63,090 nt of DNA from Nitrospira sp. (GCA_016788465.1 JAEURV010000019.1:1-63090); one strand, 5' to 3'; positions 51,859 through 61,262 are shown, numbered from the stretch's first letter. Notes: generated by a model from the sequence alone, not told the origin. Program-made: numbers and translations.

Positions 51859-54030
51859 TTACTCGAGCTTGACGATGTCTTGTACATATGGCCCCAGCTG
51901 TTCGAAACTCAAAGACCGGCCCATCTTGTCGTATTCGCGTTTGACGGCGACGAGCACATCTTTCATAAATAGTTCATGATGTCCGTTCCCGGCGTGCGCC
52001 GATTGCAGGCAGGCGTTGAACACGATGGAACGGATGTGCCCCCCGGAAAGTGGGAACTGCCGTGCCAGGAAGGCAATATCAATGTGTGAATTGTCCGCTA
52101 CGGAGGCGGGGATCACCTGTTGCCAAATGGCAGCTCGCTGGATCTCGTCCGGAACCGGAAACTCGATGATATGGCGGATACGGCGCAAAAAGGCTTGATC
52201 CAAGTCGTTCTTTCGGTTCGTCGCTAACACCGCCAGCCCTTTGAAGCGCTCCATCCGTTCCAAGAGATAACTGACTTCCAGATTGGCATAGCGATCGCGG
52301 GCATCATTGGCTTCGATGCGTTTGCCAAAAAGCGCATCGGCCTCGTCGAAGAACAACAACATGTCTGAGACATCTGCGGCGTCAAAGATTCGCTTCAGGT
52401 TTTTTTCTGTCTCCCCGATGTACTTATTCACCACTTGTGAAAGATCAATGCGGTACATCGGAAGTTTGAGCCGATGGGCCAAGATCTCCGCCGCCATGGT
52501 CTTTCCGGTTCCCGGGGGTCCTGAAAACAGGACGGTAATACCGCCTTCGTTCCACGCACGGGCAGTCCCCCAGTCGTAATGCACCTTGGTCAAGGCCTGC
52601 ATCGCAGCCAACTGCTCTTCAAACTGAATCGCCTGCTTATTCGGGAGAATGAGTTGCTCGTCGGTAAAGCGAGGCTCGACAGCGGCCGCCAATTCACCCA
52701 TGTCCACGCTCAGTTCGGCACGGCACGCCTCGATAAAATCATCTTCCTTCAGCGGTTCAGGCTGCGCCTTTAGCTCGACACAGATATCGTGGATCGTCTC
52801 CTTCTCATACCGAAACCGGCGAGCCATCTCCTTCAGAATCGATTCATATGTTTGGGCATCCTCTCCAAAACCTTCGATCCAGGCCGCAAGACGGCCTTCA
52901 TACCCAAGCGCAGGAACTTTCACAAATGGTACCAACAGCGCGGGATCGAGATGCGCGACCTGCTTCCGATCGGCGATCGACAGGAACAATATGATAGGAA
53001 CCGCCACGAGCGGCAGTCCTTCGTTACGCGCGCGCCGAGCTTCCGTTCCATCAAACAATTCATGGCGAATCAAAAGACTGTTCCCTGTCAGCCAGGCAAA
53101 ACACATCAGCATCGCAAAATAGTCTTCGTGGCCGAGCAAGGTCGGATCGCCTTTGTATTCCCAGATTTTCTGCTCTGTCACCAGAGCAATCTCGATCGCA
53201 GTCTGGCGGTAGGCTGACCGGCGATGTCCAAGCAATGGCACGACACGCAGACCCTGCGGCATTTCTGCACGCACACGATAGGCGATCAACGATTCGGCTT
53301 TCGCAAGTTCACCGTGCCTCGCTTTCATCGGATCGACCAGCCTCAAACTTGTCGAACCGATTTCTGCTCCATGTTCGGCTCCATCAATCAGCACACGTGC
53401 CACCATCCATGGCACCGAGAGAGGTTGCTCCCAAAGCGTGTCGGCATAGGACCGCTGAACGGACGAGACACGACGGAGTAACCCCATCGCAAAAAGCGGG
53501 TGCATGGGATCGGAAAGCGTGTGAGCCTCTTCCGGGACATCCCACACTCGTTGGATCAGCATGAGGTTTGGGTAGATCCGAGATGGGTCATTCAGGCACG
53601 AGGCGATCACGGCTCCGAAACTCGCGTCAAACGCCGAAGCAAGCCCCATGGACAGCGTCAAGGCCGAGACATCATCAAGCGAGAGTTCCTGAAGGACCCA
53701 GCCAAAAGACCCGCGAACCGATTGATCAATTCTCGGGGGCGGAATCATTAGTTGTTCGGTCAAGTATTTCGCCGCGACATGACTGCCATAAAATCTCTGC
53801 TTTTCGTCCCAGTGACGCGAGAGATCGAGCGAAACCGACGCACGGTCGATCATCGGCGGCAATTCGCCAAATTGTTGAGGTGAACTGGCGCCGCGTTCGT
53901 GCCATACCCAGGCTATTTCACGGCGCAGCCGGAGCGTGGCTTGGCGCATCCAATAATTCGCCAACTCGTCGCGAGCCCGCAAATTTGGCGTGAACACAAT
54001 AGGCTCTGTTCGTGCCGATTCCACGTTCAT
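51859..54030 (-). CDS. eCIS AAA+ ATPase (Afp15-like)
   Basis: The protein has 723 aa. The N-terminal 400 residues are helical and family-specific. The AAA+ module has Walker A FSGPPGTGKTMAAE near 500, Walker B MLLFFDEADALFGK near 558, then LATNRKNDLDQAFLRRI with sensor and arginine-finger residues. This ATPase is present in nearly all eCIS clusters and is needed for assembly or cargo loading. Its start overlaps the DUF4255 stop by 4 bp. Confidence 0.92.
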   Translation of the reverse strand: MNVESARTEPIVFTPNLRARDELANYWMRQATLRLRREIAWVWHERGASSPQQFGELPPMIDRASVSLDLSRHWDEKQRFYGSHVAAKYLTEQLMIPPPRIDQSVRGSFGWVLQELSLDDVSALTLSMGLASAFDASFGAVIASCLNDPSRIYPNLMLIQRVWDVPEEAHTLSDPMHPLFAMGLLRRVSSVQRSYADTLWEQPLSVPWMVARVLIDGAEHGAEIGSTSLRLVDPMKARHGELAKAESLIAYRVRAEMPQGLRVVPLLGHRRSAYRQTAIEIALVTEQKIWEYKGDPTLLGHEDYFAMLMCFAWLTGNSLLIRHELFDGTEARRARNEGLPLVAVPIILFLSIADRKQVAHLDPALLVPFVKVPALGYEGRLAAWIEGFGEDAQTYESILKEMARRFRYEKETIHDICVELKAQPEPLKEDDFIEACRAELSVDMGELAAAVEPRFTDEQLILPNKQAIQFEEQLAAMQALTKVHYDWGTARAWNEGGITVLFSGPPGTGKTMAAEILAHRLKLPMYRIDLSQVVNKYIGETEKNLKRIFDAADVSDMLLFFDEADALFGKRIEANDARDRYANLEVSYLLERMERFKGLAVLATNRKNDLDQAFLRRIRHIIEFPVPDEIQRAAIWQQVIPASVADNSHIDIAFLARQFPLSGGHIRSIVFNACLQSAHAGNGHHELFMKDVLVAVKREYDKMGRSLSFEQLGPYVQDIVKLE

Positions 54031-55238
54031 GGACTATCCATGTGAATCACCGGGCTTTGCGGAGCTTGCTGTCCGTTGACGATCACCACCAAGTGGTAAT
54101 CGCCTGCCGGAATGGCATCGCTGCCGGCCATTGTGAGACGGCGCTGGGTCTGCGGTGGCGGCGGACCTGGTGGAATCGTAAATACATCAAACATCCGAGC
54201 GACGCTGCCATTTCGGTAGAATGCCGCGATCACATCATCACCATGCGTACCCAACAGCAGGCCTGTCAGATCAATCGTGGCAAAAGCCGTCCGAGGCGGC
54301 CCGCTGTTGACCGTCACGGCACCGGGGGGTACGGCAACCACAGATTGCAGCGTGGGCACCAGATTGCCGATGACCGCGTTGCTCTTTCTCTTTTTTCCCG
54401 TCCCGGGAAGGGTTTGCACGACCGTGACGGCATGGCTTCCGGCAGATATCCCGCCGGCACCGATCCTCGCGGCATCGACGGTGAACTTGAGCTGATCTGG
54501 CCGTTGCATCGTGACGGGCAACTCGACCGTTCCAAGCATGACTGAAAGATTCGCCACGTGCAGGTCGGTACCTCTTATCGTGACTTCCTCACCTACTTCG
54601 AAGCCAACGGGATCAAGGCCATCAATGTGTGCCCCCATGGATGGGATAGTATCGATGCCGACATATGGATCGGCCAGCGTCGTGGGAGGCTGCGTGTAAT
54701 CGATACCGACCAACAGCGAGTAGTCACCAGGTTCAGCCGCCGCAATCATAACCGGGCGCACTTGAAAGCAAATCGAGAGCCTGTATTTTTCATCGGTTCC
54801 CTGCATGAGCTTGGCCAAGAGATCCGAGTTGCTCTCATCAAACGTGACATGCAATTCTTGAGGGTTCGGGCTGAGCGCCTTGCTGATCGCGGTGTTCACT
54901 CCGATATCGATCAAGTCGTTCCTGTTGAGCGCCTTGATCGCTCCACCGAGTCTCTGATGCGCAATAATCGTGTCGCTCACATCTTGGGCTGAGTAGGCCG
55001 TCAGCAAGTACTTCAACACCATCCACAACGGCGGCTTCTCACCGTCGTTGAGCGGCGTGTTCTTTAAGAAAGGATCAAACTCGATTTGATACAGGAAGAG
55101 GTTCAGATGGGGCGTTGCGTCATCCGAATCTTCAGGTTTGCCGATGGTCACGAGGGTCGAGCCGCTCAAGGCCTGAAGCCGCAGCTGCAACATTTCCGTG
55201 ACCGCGCCGATGGCATTGGTTGTGTCTGCGAGCGCCAT
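54027..55238 (-). CDS. DUF4255/Pvc16-like tail terminator with IPT/TIG-like extension
   Basis: The protein has 403 aa. The first 190 residues match DUF4255 (HLNLFLYQIEFDPFLKNTPL, YLLTAYSAQDVSDTIIAHQR, LSICFQVRPVMIA), the tail terminator cap family of Afp16. The rest (about 205-400) reads as two Ig-like IPT/TIG beta sandwiches (VGEEVTIRGTDLHVANLSVM). The extension is common in this family and may decorate the particle end. Confidence 0.85.
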   Translation of the reverse strand: MALADTTNAIGAVTEMLQLRLQALSGSTLVTIGKPEDSDDATPHLNLFLYQIEFDPFLKNTPLNDGEKPPLWMVLKYLLTAYSAQDVSDTIIAHQRLGGAIKALNRNDLIDIGVNTAISKALSPNPQELHVTFDESNSDLLAKLMQGTDEKYRLSICFQVRPVMIAAAEPGDYSLLVGIDYTQPPTTLADPYVGIDTIPSMGAHIDGLDPVGFEVGEEVTIRGTDLHVANLSVMLGTVELPVTMQRPDQLKFTVDAARIGAGGISAGSHAVTVVQTLPGTGKKRKSNAVIGNLVPTLQSVVAVPPGAVTVNSGPPRTAFATIDLTGLLLGTHGDDVIAAFYRNGSVARMFDVFTIPPGPPPPQTQRRLTMAGSDAIPAGDYHLVVIVNGQQAPQSPVIHMDSP

Positions 55239-55244
55239 GATTCT

Positions 55245-56186
55245 CTAGAGATAATTCCGGCTCAGCCGTGATGGTGAACGCTTTGATTCTCTCTTGTCTT
55301 GGCCGGAGTCACTCCGCCGTGCAGGAGCCGGCTGAGGCGGTTTTCCGTCGTCCTCTATCACCACGTTGATCGTTCCTATGGAAAGATCCAGCACCTGTTC
55401 CTGAATGTCAGGAATCGTTTTTATGGTCCGCTCGCGAGTCCGATACTCCGGCCCATCTGTACCGGCGATACGGACCACACCGGGTTCGGGCTCCCATGGC
55501 GGCACAACTTCACGCTGCAATCCCAGCGACGAGGCGTGCTTCCCGTCCTCCCCTCCCTCAGACTTTCCGGATACCATCGGTTCCGCCGCGATCCATTCCT
55601 GGATGTCCTGCACAAGAATGGTTGGCACATCGGTACGTTCCACCGCACCGCCATTGAGGATTTCGGCTGTCCTTCTGAAATAGTTTTTGGCCTGCTGCTC
55701 CGCAGACGAGACTGCAGTGGCAAATTCGTTTGGCCTTAGTTCATGGATCGTCTCGGACTGTTCACCGACAGAATCCTCTTCTCCGGGATGCCGCGTTGGC
55801 GTGGGATCGATCGTCTGACTCTCGCCCTTTGACGACGTGTTTCCGCTCAACCCACCTACGGGAACTCCCCCGTGGATCGGATCATGAATCTCCGGAGAGA
55901 CGACCCTAGGTTGGGGGCGATCAGACATCGCCAAGCCATCGGTTCGCTTTTTCGCCGCCAGACGTGCGTCTTCGGATATTCGCGTCGGAGGATCCTCGGT
56001 TTTCGACGACATGGCATGGTTCGTATCCAGAGTTGATGGGACCTCGACAACCTCTTCCATATCAATAGGCGAAGCCTGTGGCGAGCGAGGGCGCGCGCCG
56101 TGGGTCGCTGTTCCAGCTCGTAACGGTCTCGATTCCACAAATCGGAGGCCGCTCTGTCTGGCGATATTTGCAAAATATCCCGTCAT
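55245..56186 (-). CDS. Disordered eCIS-cluster protein
   Basis: The ATG at 56186 overlaps the stop codon of the previous gene (ATGA) and is preferred over 56231. The 313-aa protein is rich in Pro, Ser, Glu and Arg and looks mostly unstructured, with one helical stretch (FATAVSSAEQQAKNYFRRTA) and a C-terminal basic tail. The segment IKTIPDIQEQVLDLSIGTIN near the end is the most conserved-looking. No family recognised. Its position between baseplate-chaperone and terminator genes could suit a tape-measure or assembly factor, but this is weak inference. Confidence 0.6.
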   Translation of the reverse strand: MTGYFANIARQSGLRFVESRPLRAGTATHGARPRSPQASPIDMEEVVEVPSTLDTNHAMSSKTEDPPTRISEDARLAAKKRTDGLAMSDRPQPRVVSPEIHDPIHGGVPVGGLSGNTSSKGESQTIDPTPTRHPGEEDSVGEQSETIHELRPNEFATAVSSAEQQAKNYFRRTAEILNGGAVERTDVPTILVQDIQEWIAAEPMVSGKSEGGEDGKHASSLGLQREVVPPWEPEPGVVRIAGTDGPEYRTRERTIKTIPDIQEQVLDLSIGTINVVIEDDGKPPQPAPARRSDSGQDKRESKRSPSRLSRNYL

Positions 56187-57016
56187 TTCTTCGTGGCCCC
56201 AATCAGCTGCAGGTACTGCTGTCGTCGCCATTCGGGAACAGCAAGTACGTCCGCCTCACTCCAGTGATAATGTGTCGCCATTCTATGAATCGCATGGATC
56301 AACTGGGTTTGCATTCGGCTCAACATCGCGAGCGCCGTCTCCATCAGATCGACCCGATAGTCATTGAGCCGATCGCATTCTCCGCACCTCACCCGACAAC
56401 TAAAATTCACGAGTGGGTCGGCGTCTTCAAATATCCTTTCAATCTCACGAATCGAGGTCCTTCCGAGAGTGGATGGGAACTCCGGCGTGATAGCCAGAGA
56501 ACTGACCATTCTTTCGGCCGCATCCAGTTCGTCTCGGAATACGGTCCCTGCCCAGACTTCTTGGTCGCGGCCCGTGGGCTTTCGAAATTCAATGCGCCTC
56601 CCCTCCAGGTCGAGGCCGACCGTTTCAATGTGGTCCGCCTCACGCTGAGCTTCAGCTAGTTCCTTGACGGTGAGATCGAGTTCAAGATCCTCTCCACAGC
56701 CCTGACACTCAAACACTAAACTTAAAGCCTTCTCCCACCCTCCGACTGCGAGCAGCAGAAGGCATTCGATCCGCTGCCCGATTGAAAGCTCGGTAAAATG
56801 CCTCGGGGGAAGCAGACTCTCAGGATCAACGACACACAACTCAAGCACACGTGTCGTCAGAGCTGCCCGGTTCGGCACGGCAAAATCCACAGCGAGATCA
56901 GTCTCGAATTTCCCGAATCTCCTGAACCCGACACCATCGGTGCACCATGTCCCAGCGGATGACATAGTAACCGGTGGCAACGGGATCACCGCCCCTGCCT
57001 CGACCTGAGCATTCAT
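56183..57016 (-). CDS. Probable T4-type baseplate/chaperone protein with zinc-ribbon-like cysteines
   Basis: The protein has 277 aa and follows the tube gene by 15 bp. Its central KPTGRDQEVWAGTVFRDE resembles the T4 baseplate hub/assembly (gp26-like) family. Cysteine pairs CQGCGED (about 124-130) and CRVRCGEC (about 210) could bind zinc. The C-terminus (HYHWSEADVLAVPEWRRQQY) is typical of short phage proteins encoded after the tube gene. It probably helps tube or hub assembly. Confidence 0.6.
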   Translation of the reverse strand: MNAQVEAGAVIPLPPVTMSSAGTWCTDGVGFRRFGKFETDLAVDFAVPNRAALTTRVLELCVVDPESLLPPRHFTELSIGQRIECLLLLAVGGWEKALSLVFECQGCGEDLELDLTVKELAEAQREADHIETVGLDLEGRRIEFRKPTGRDQEVWAGTVFRDELDAAERMVSSLAITPEFPSTLGRTSIREIERIFEDADPLVNFSCRVRCGECDRLNDYRVDLMETALAMLSRMQTQLIHAIHRMATHYHWSEADVLAVPEWRRQQYLQLIGATKK

Positions 57017-57031
57017 GTCCTGCCTTACTCC

Positions 57032-57553
57032 TTAACCTTGTGGAACGTCGTCGGCCTCATTCGGTTCTTTGGTATCCTTGTCTCGGTCCCAACCTTCGAG
57101 TTCGATTTTCATCGATTCAATAGCCACGGCATTGGCATTGGCATTCAACTCGGGAATGGCCGTGTATTCGCTGACCCAGCAGTCGTACAAGAAATATCTG
57201 TACACCACGTGGCCTTTTTCGTTCATCATTTCGAGCGTGAGGTCTTTTTTATAGGCGGCCAGATCCATTGCACTATCGCCTGAATACGGATGCACTTTAT
57301 TCGCCCACGCTTCAAATTCCGGATCGTGTGTCAGTCCACGTTCCACCGTGATGGCGTCGTAGCTGGTACGACCGGGGGACTTGTGATCGGTACTGTTGTC
57401 GCCGCCGTCGCGATGTTTGACCACCTCAGTCGTCCGCTTGAGTGCACTGACCTTACTAATCCCCATAACCGGTTTGCCGTCCCAGACGAGTCGGAACTTA
57501 AAGTTCTTGTACGGATCGAACCTCTTTGCGTTCTTGACGAATCCTTTTGCCAT
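57032..57553 (-). CDS. eCIS inner tube protein (gp19-like)
   Basis: The protein has 173 aa, a usual tube length. It has the DPYKNFKFRLVWDGKPVMGI motif, GLTHDPEFEAWANKV and a final AIESMKIELEGWDRD, as in T4 gp19/Afp1-type tubes. It polymerises into the inner tube that holds cargo. There is a single tube gene here, whereas Afp has more than one. It lies 19 bp after the sheath gene. Confidence 0.92.
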   Translation of the reverse strand: MAKGFVKNAKRFDPYKNFKFRLVWDGKPVMGISKVSALKRTTEVVKHRDGGDNSTDHKSPGRTSYDAITVERGLTHDPEFEAWANKVHPYSGDSAMDLAAYKKDLTLEMMNEKGHVVYRYFLYDCWVSEYTAIPELNANANAVAIESMKIELEGWDRDKDTKEPNEADDVPQG

Positions 57554-57572
57554 GTCACGCTCCTATTATCGG

Positions 57573-59963
57573 TTACAGATCCGGTATCTGTTGAATGCTG
57601 ATGATGACGAACTCGGCTGGTTTGAGTGGTGCAAAACCGACTTGAATATTGACAATGCCGAGATTGCGATCGTTAGCCGTCGTTGTTTCGCCATCGCATT
57701 TGACGAAAAACGCCTTATCCGGCGTCGAGCCCTGGAAGGCGCCCTGCCTGAACAGTCCCATCATGAACGCAGTAATGTTCATGCGGATCTTAGCCCACAG
57801 CGGCTCATCGTTTGGCTCGAACACAACCCATTTCGTACCGCGAAAAAGCGACTCTTCGAGGAACAGCGCTAATCTGCGGATTGGAATATATTTCCACTCC
57901 GACCCAAAGTCATCGCTTCCATCCAGTGTGCGTGCACCCCAATTGACGATTCCGTTGGGGAATTTGCGGATGCAATTCACTCCGAGCTTATTCAGCACTC
58001 CATTTTCTCCGTCCGTCATATTCAACTCAACATCAAGGACTCCACGAAGATCTGCCTCGGTTCCCGCCGGAGCCTTCCACACGCCTCGCTGCGAATCAGT
58101 CCGCGCCATGAGGCCAGCAATCCCGCCGGACGGACCGATCCGCTTAATAATACCGGCGTCACTGTATGTGACCCTGGGATAGAACATCGCCGAGTTTTGC
58201 TTGACGATGCCGGCGCGGAGCCCATTGACCTTTGCCGCATCGGCGACCATTTTGTCTCCGTTGGTCCAACTCACCGGTGCGTCGATCAGCAAGAACGCTC
58301 GGCGGCTTTCACAATAGGTCGTGGCTGGTCCGATGAGTTGCTGATATTCACTTTCGTCGATGTCGCTATCCTGAGGAATAATCATGAGATTAAACAGATC
58401 GACGCGATCGAGCGCATAGAAGCCTGTATGGTCCAACGCACTTCCCGTGTAGTCGGCAACGGTCAGTGGTGTCCCGTCATCATCCTGTCCAATCTGTCCC
58501 GCACCATTTTGAAATGAGCCGGTCCCGATGTTGCCCAAGGCATACTGCCTGACGTTGGACGTGAATGATCCGGCCAAGTTTTCGGTTGCAGTTGAGACCG
58601 TATAGGTCGTATTCAACATCCCCACCTTGGGCTTGAAGGCGATCCGATATCCCCACACCTCGGCTGTCACCGGGGCGTCGGGTTTGTCATTTATGGTCTT
58701 CGCCATGATCTGAAGCTTTTCCCGCACCCCATCGGAATGGTTTGTGACCACTGACGAGAGCGCATCTTTGAACCACCGATCCGCAGCGCCGGTGGTTTGC
58801 AGCACATTAGGCGGTGGAACATTGAAGTCAACCGCGTTGGGGGCAGGGGCGCCGGCAAATGTAATCTTCGTGATGTCGTGCGTGGCATCCGTCTGAAGCA
58901 GTTTCGCCAAGACGTTCACGTTTCCTGAAAAATACGTCGACGTTGGAACGGGGCGATGATTGGCAAACCGTGTGACTTCCACTCCACCTTGGTCAATCCC
59001 GAGCATCAGCGCAGCGGCCAAGTCATTGCTGCTTGCGCGTCGTATCTTGACGCTGAGGTTGTTGCCTGTCGCCGAGGTAATTCGAAGAACTCTGTGTCCC
59101 GAACCAGCGTCTATTTCGTCCAGGCTGCAGGTAACCGATACACCGGCGGGAAGACTCGGCGTGATACGAGCCAGTATTTCAGCCTCAAGTGGAGCTTTTG
59201 TCGTCGCCGTCAACGGGGCAGGATTATTTGCGCGAAGGTCAACCGTTACAGGTGGCCCTTCATTCACGCTGATCTCAAACTTTCGACTCGCCGTGGCCAA
59301 GGGTGGGGTATAGATCAGACCGTTTAACTCATCTCGAATAATTGTCAATGTGGAGCCCATTACGCGGCGTCCCTCACTATAGCCCGCTTGCGCCGAAGAA
59401 TTGATGTCAAAACCAGCCGCCAGTTGAACATCAACCAATTTTGAACTTTGAGTCACAAAATTAACGACATACCGGGGCGCTACCGGATTCATGGATAGGT
59501 TAAGAAAGGTCTCGCTGTTGACGACGACACCCCCTTCCTCTTGCGTGAGATAAAGATTGAAAGTCTCCTCGGGATTCGAGGTGTTGTAATCGATCGCCAA
59601 TCTGACGTTGTTACCCCAGACACCAGCGTCTTTTGCCATAACGGTCAGCGCAGCCGCGCCGGCTAGATTTTTGAGAGCAATGTCGGCTTTTTTCGCATTG
59701 TGCGCAAGCCTGACGACATAACAGTCCGTCCCTCCGTTTCCAAAAAACTGGTTCACGTTTGCGCCTAACTCGCTTGACGAATGTCCACCTCCAAACTCAC
59801 GCAAGAAATCCGAATAGCTCAAACACCGGACAGCCTTGTTGATCGCCCCTTTTTGCGCCCGGCCGAAAAATGCCGCGATGGAGGTGGACACACCCGTGAT
59901 CGTTCTGACTCCACTTGGAACTTCCTGGATATAGACACCTGGGTAGCTAACCGACACTGGCAT
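57573..59963 (-). CDS. eCIS contractile sheath protein
   Basis: The protein has 796 aa, long for a sheath, with a central insertion. The N-terminus SVSYPGVYIQEVPSGVRTI and the C-terminus FVKCDGETTTANDRNLGIVN, then VGFAPLKPAEFVI, are classic tail-sheath motifs. The residues between about 190 and 480 form extra surface domains beyond the sheath core. It is the only sheath gene, and the first gene of the structural operon. Contraction of this sheath drives the tube out. Confidence 0.94.
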   Translation of the reverse strand: MPVSVSYPGVYIQEVPSGVRTITGVSTSIAAFFGRAQKGAINKAVRCLSYSDFLREFGGGHSSSELGANVNQFFGNGGTDCYVVRLAHNAKKADIALKNLAGAAALTVMAKDAGVWGNNVRLAIDYNTSNPEETFNLYLTQEEGGVVVNSETFLNLSMNPVAPRYVVNFVTQSSKLVDVQLAAGFDINSSAQAGYSEGRRVMGSTLTIIRDELNGLIYTPPLATASRKFEISVNEGPPVTVDLRANNPAPLTATTKAPLEAEILARITPSLPAGVSVTCSLDEIDAGSGHRVLRITSATGNNLSVKIRRASSNDLAAALMLGIDQGGVEVTRFANHRPVPTSTYFSGNVNVLAKLLQTDATHDITKITFAGAPAPNAVDFNVPPPNVLQTTGAADRWFKDALSSVVTNHSDGVREKLQIMAKTINDKPDAPVTAEVWGYRIAFKPKVGMLNTTYTVSTATENLAGSFTSNVRQYALGNIGTGSFQNGAGQIGQDDDGTPLTVADYTGSALDHTGFYALDRVDLFNLMIIPQDSDIDESEYQQLIGPATTYCESRRAFLLIDAPVSWTNGDKMVADAAKVNGLRAGIVKQNSAMFYPRVTYSDAGIIKRIGPSGGIAGLMARTDSQRGVWKAPAGTEADLRGVLDVELNMTDGENGVLNKLGVNCIRKFPNGIVNWGARTLDGSDDFGSEWKYIPIRRLALFLEESLFRGTKWVVFEPNDEPLWAKIRMNITAFMMGLFRQGAFQGSTPDKAFFVKCDGETTTANDRNLGIVNIQVGFAPLKPAEFVIISIQQIPDL

Positions 59964-59996
59964 GGTTCGTCCTCCTTCGTTAGCATGCGCTGATCC

Positions 59997-60377
59997 TCAT
60001 GATGGTTGCGTCCTGTTGCATGGCTGTCTGGCCGCTGTTCGCATCGTCCGGACGATGTCTAACTGGTCACTGGTCACTACTCGCTTTCGGCATGAACAGA
60101 GCTGGTGGGTAAACGCGATGTCTAGAGTAGGATCGACGCTCACAATGGTAAGATCTGGATACACGGCCAATAGCTGACTACACAGGCCGATCTCTTCGAA
60201 ACTTTCTTGGGCCAAAATGACGATGTCGGCGTTGACCTTTCCGGTTTCTTGAAGAATCTTCATCGGACCGCGGCAATCCCCTACCACTTCCATGTCCTCT
60301 TGCTCAGTGATCATCTGGCGGAGCGCATCGGGAACCATCAGCGGGTGATTCCCGAGAAGTACTCGGATTCTATCCAC
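59997..60377 (-). CDS. Stand-alone pseudo-receiver protein
   Basis: The protein has 126 aa with a GTG start and a strong ribosome site (AGGAGG). It resembles a receiver domain (MDRIRVLLGNHPLMVPDAL), but the phospho-acceptor position in ADIVILAQES is not Asp, and the acidic pocket is replaced by GNH. There is no output domain. It lies 33 bp upstream of the sheath gene on the same strand and downstream of the GGATCTAG box cluster, which suggests a role in control of the injection system. Confidence 0.7.
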   Translation of the reverse strand: MDRIRVLLGNHPLMVPDALRQMITEQEDMEVVGDCRGPMKILQETGKVNADIVILAQESFEEIGLCSQLLAVYPDLTIVSVDPTLDIAFTHQLCSCRKRVVTSDQLDIVRTMRTAARQPCNRTQPS

Positions 60378-60442
60378 AATGATTCCTCCTGCTTCTCTCT
60401 GGAGGCCACAGTAAAGTGGAGTATTTCCCTGGCCAATGGACC

Positions 60443-60504
60443 TTGGGATCTAGTTTGGATCTAGAATGAGCGATAAATTGGATCTAGGCCCATCTAGATC
60501 CCAA
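60443..60504. promoter_or_regulatory. Phased cluster of GGATCTAG boxes, candidate operator
   Basis: GGATCTAG occurs at 60446-60453, 60457-60464 and 60480-60487 and, inverted, at 60494-60501. Direct copies are 11 and 23 bp apart, that is one and two helical turns. The outermost copies form an 11-bp inverted repeat (TTGGGATCTAG with CTAGATCCCAA). The cluster lies about 65 bp upstream of the pseudo-receiver gene that precedes the sheath gene. Cooperative binding of a dimeric regulator is likely. Confidence 0.55.
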
Positions 60505-60581
60505 CAAAACCGAAAGACCGACGTGTCACGCACGAGCCGAGCAGGAGTTGGAAGTGGACGTTGATCCGAGGGGAGGAATGA

Positions 60582-61256
60582 TCAGAACCGTGGCGCAGTG
60601 AGGCCTTGCTCCTTGATGTAGCTCACCGCGGAATGTCTACTGTGTAACTGCAGCTTATCAAGAATGTTGTGGACATGGTTCTTGACGGTGGACACTTCGA
60701 TATGGAGCCGAGTAGCAATTTCCTTATTGCTCAACCCATCTTCAATCAGCCGCACAATCTCCGTTTCTCGTCTGGTGAGATACACCCCGTTGGCATTGCG
60801 AAACTCTTCTCTCCGGTGAGCGAGCCGAGACATGCGGCAAAAGGAGAGGTGCGCGATCCTCGGCGAACAAAGTGTTTCGCCTCGAATAATCGCCCTGGCA
60901 TTGTTCACCAGATCCTCGATCGATGCACGGTTCAGTAGATAACCTGAAGCTCCACCCATCTCAATGCAATAGAGAATCTCGTCGTCACTCTCCGGTACAT
61001 CAATCACCAATGTCTTGAGTTCTGAGGACAGCGTGCAAATCTTTTCCGCATTCGCTATCCCGCCACGACGCAATACACCAAACTCCACGATCAGAATGTC
61101 TGTTCGTTCCGAATCAAGGACTGCGACAAGCTCTTCTATGCTGGGCGCCGACCCCGTGAGAACAAATGACGGCAGTTGAGCCAAGCAGCACCCGAGGCTT
61201 TCTCGGTACAGTTGGTTACTATGCAGTAGTGCTATGTGGATCGTCCGATGGTCCAT
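60582..61256 (-). CDS. LuxR/NarL-type regulator with degenerate receiver
   Basis: The protein has 224 aa. The N-terminal receiver keeps the fold, but the phospho-acceptor is Glu58 (ILIVEFG), the acidic pair is replaced by HSN (LLHSNQLYRE) and the conserved Lys by Asn (YLLNRAS). Phosphorylation is therefore unlikely; Glu could mimic the active state. The C-terminal LuxR helix-turn-helix is intact (LTRRETEIVRLIEDGLSNKE then VSTVKNHVHNIL). Adjacent to the GGATCTAG cluster, it is the natural candidate to bind it. Confidence 0.88.
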   Translation of the reverse strand: MDHRTIHIALLHSNQLYRESLGCCLAQLPSFVLTGSAPSIEELVAVLDSERTDILIVEFGVLRRGGIANAEKICTLSSELKTLVIDVPESDDEILYCIEMGGASGYLLNRASIEDLVNNARAIIRGETLCSPRIAHLSFCRMSRLAHRREEFRNANGVYLTRRETEIVRLIEDGLSNKEIATRLHIEVSTVKNHVHNILDKLQLHSRHSAVSYIKEQGLTAPRF

Positions 61257-61262
61257 CGCAGA

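Noticed and set aside
36592-59963. Prophage or type VI secretion system instead of eCIS
   Set aside because: There are no capsid, terminase, portal, lysis or integrase genes and no TssJLM membrane complex or ClpV. The presence of DUF4255, Afp15-like ATPase and DUF4157 cargos fits an extracellular contractile injection system.
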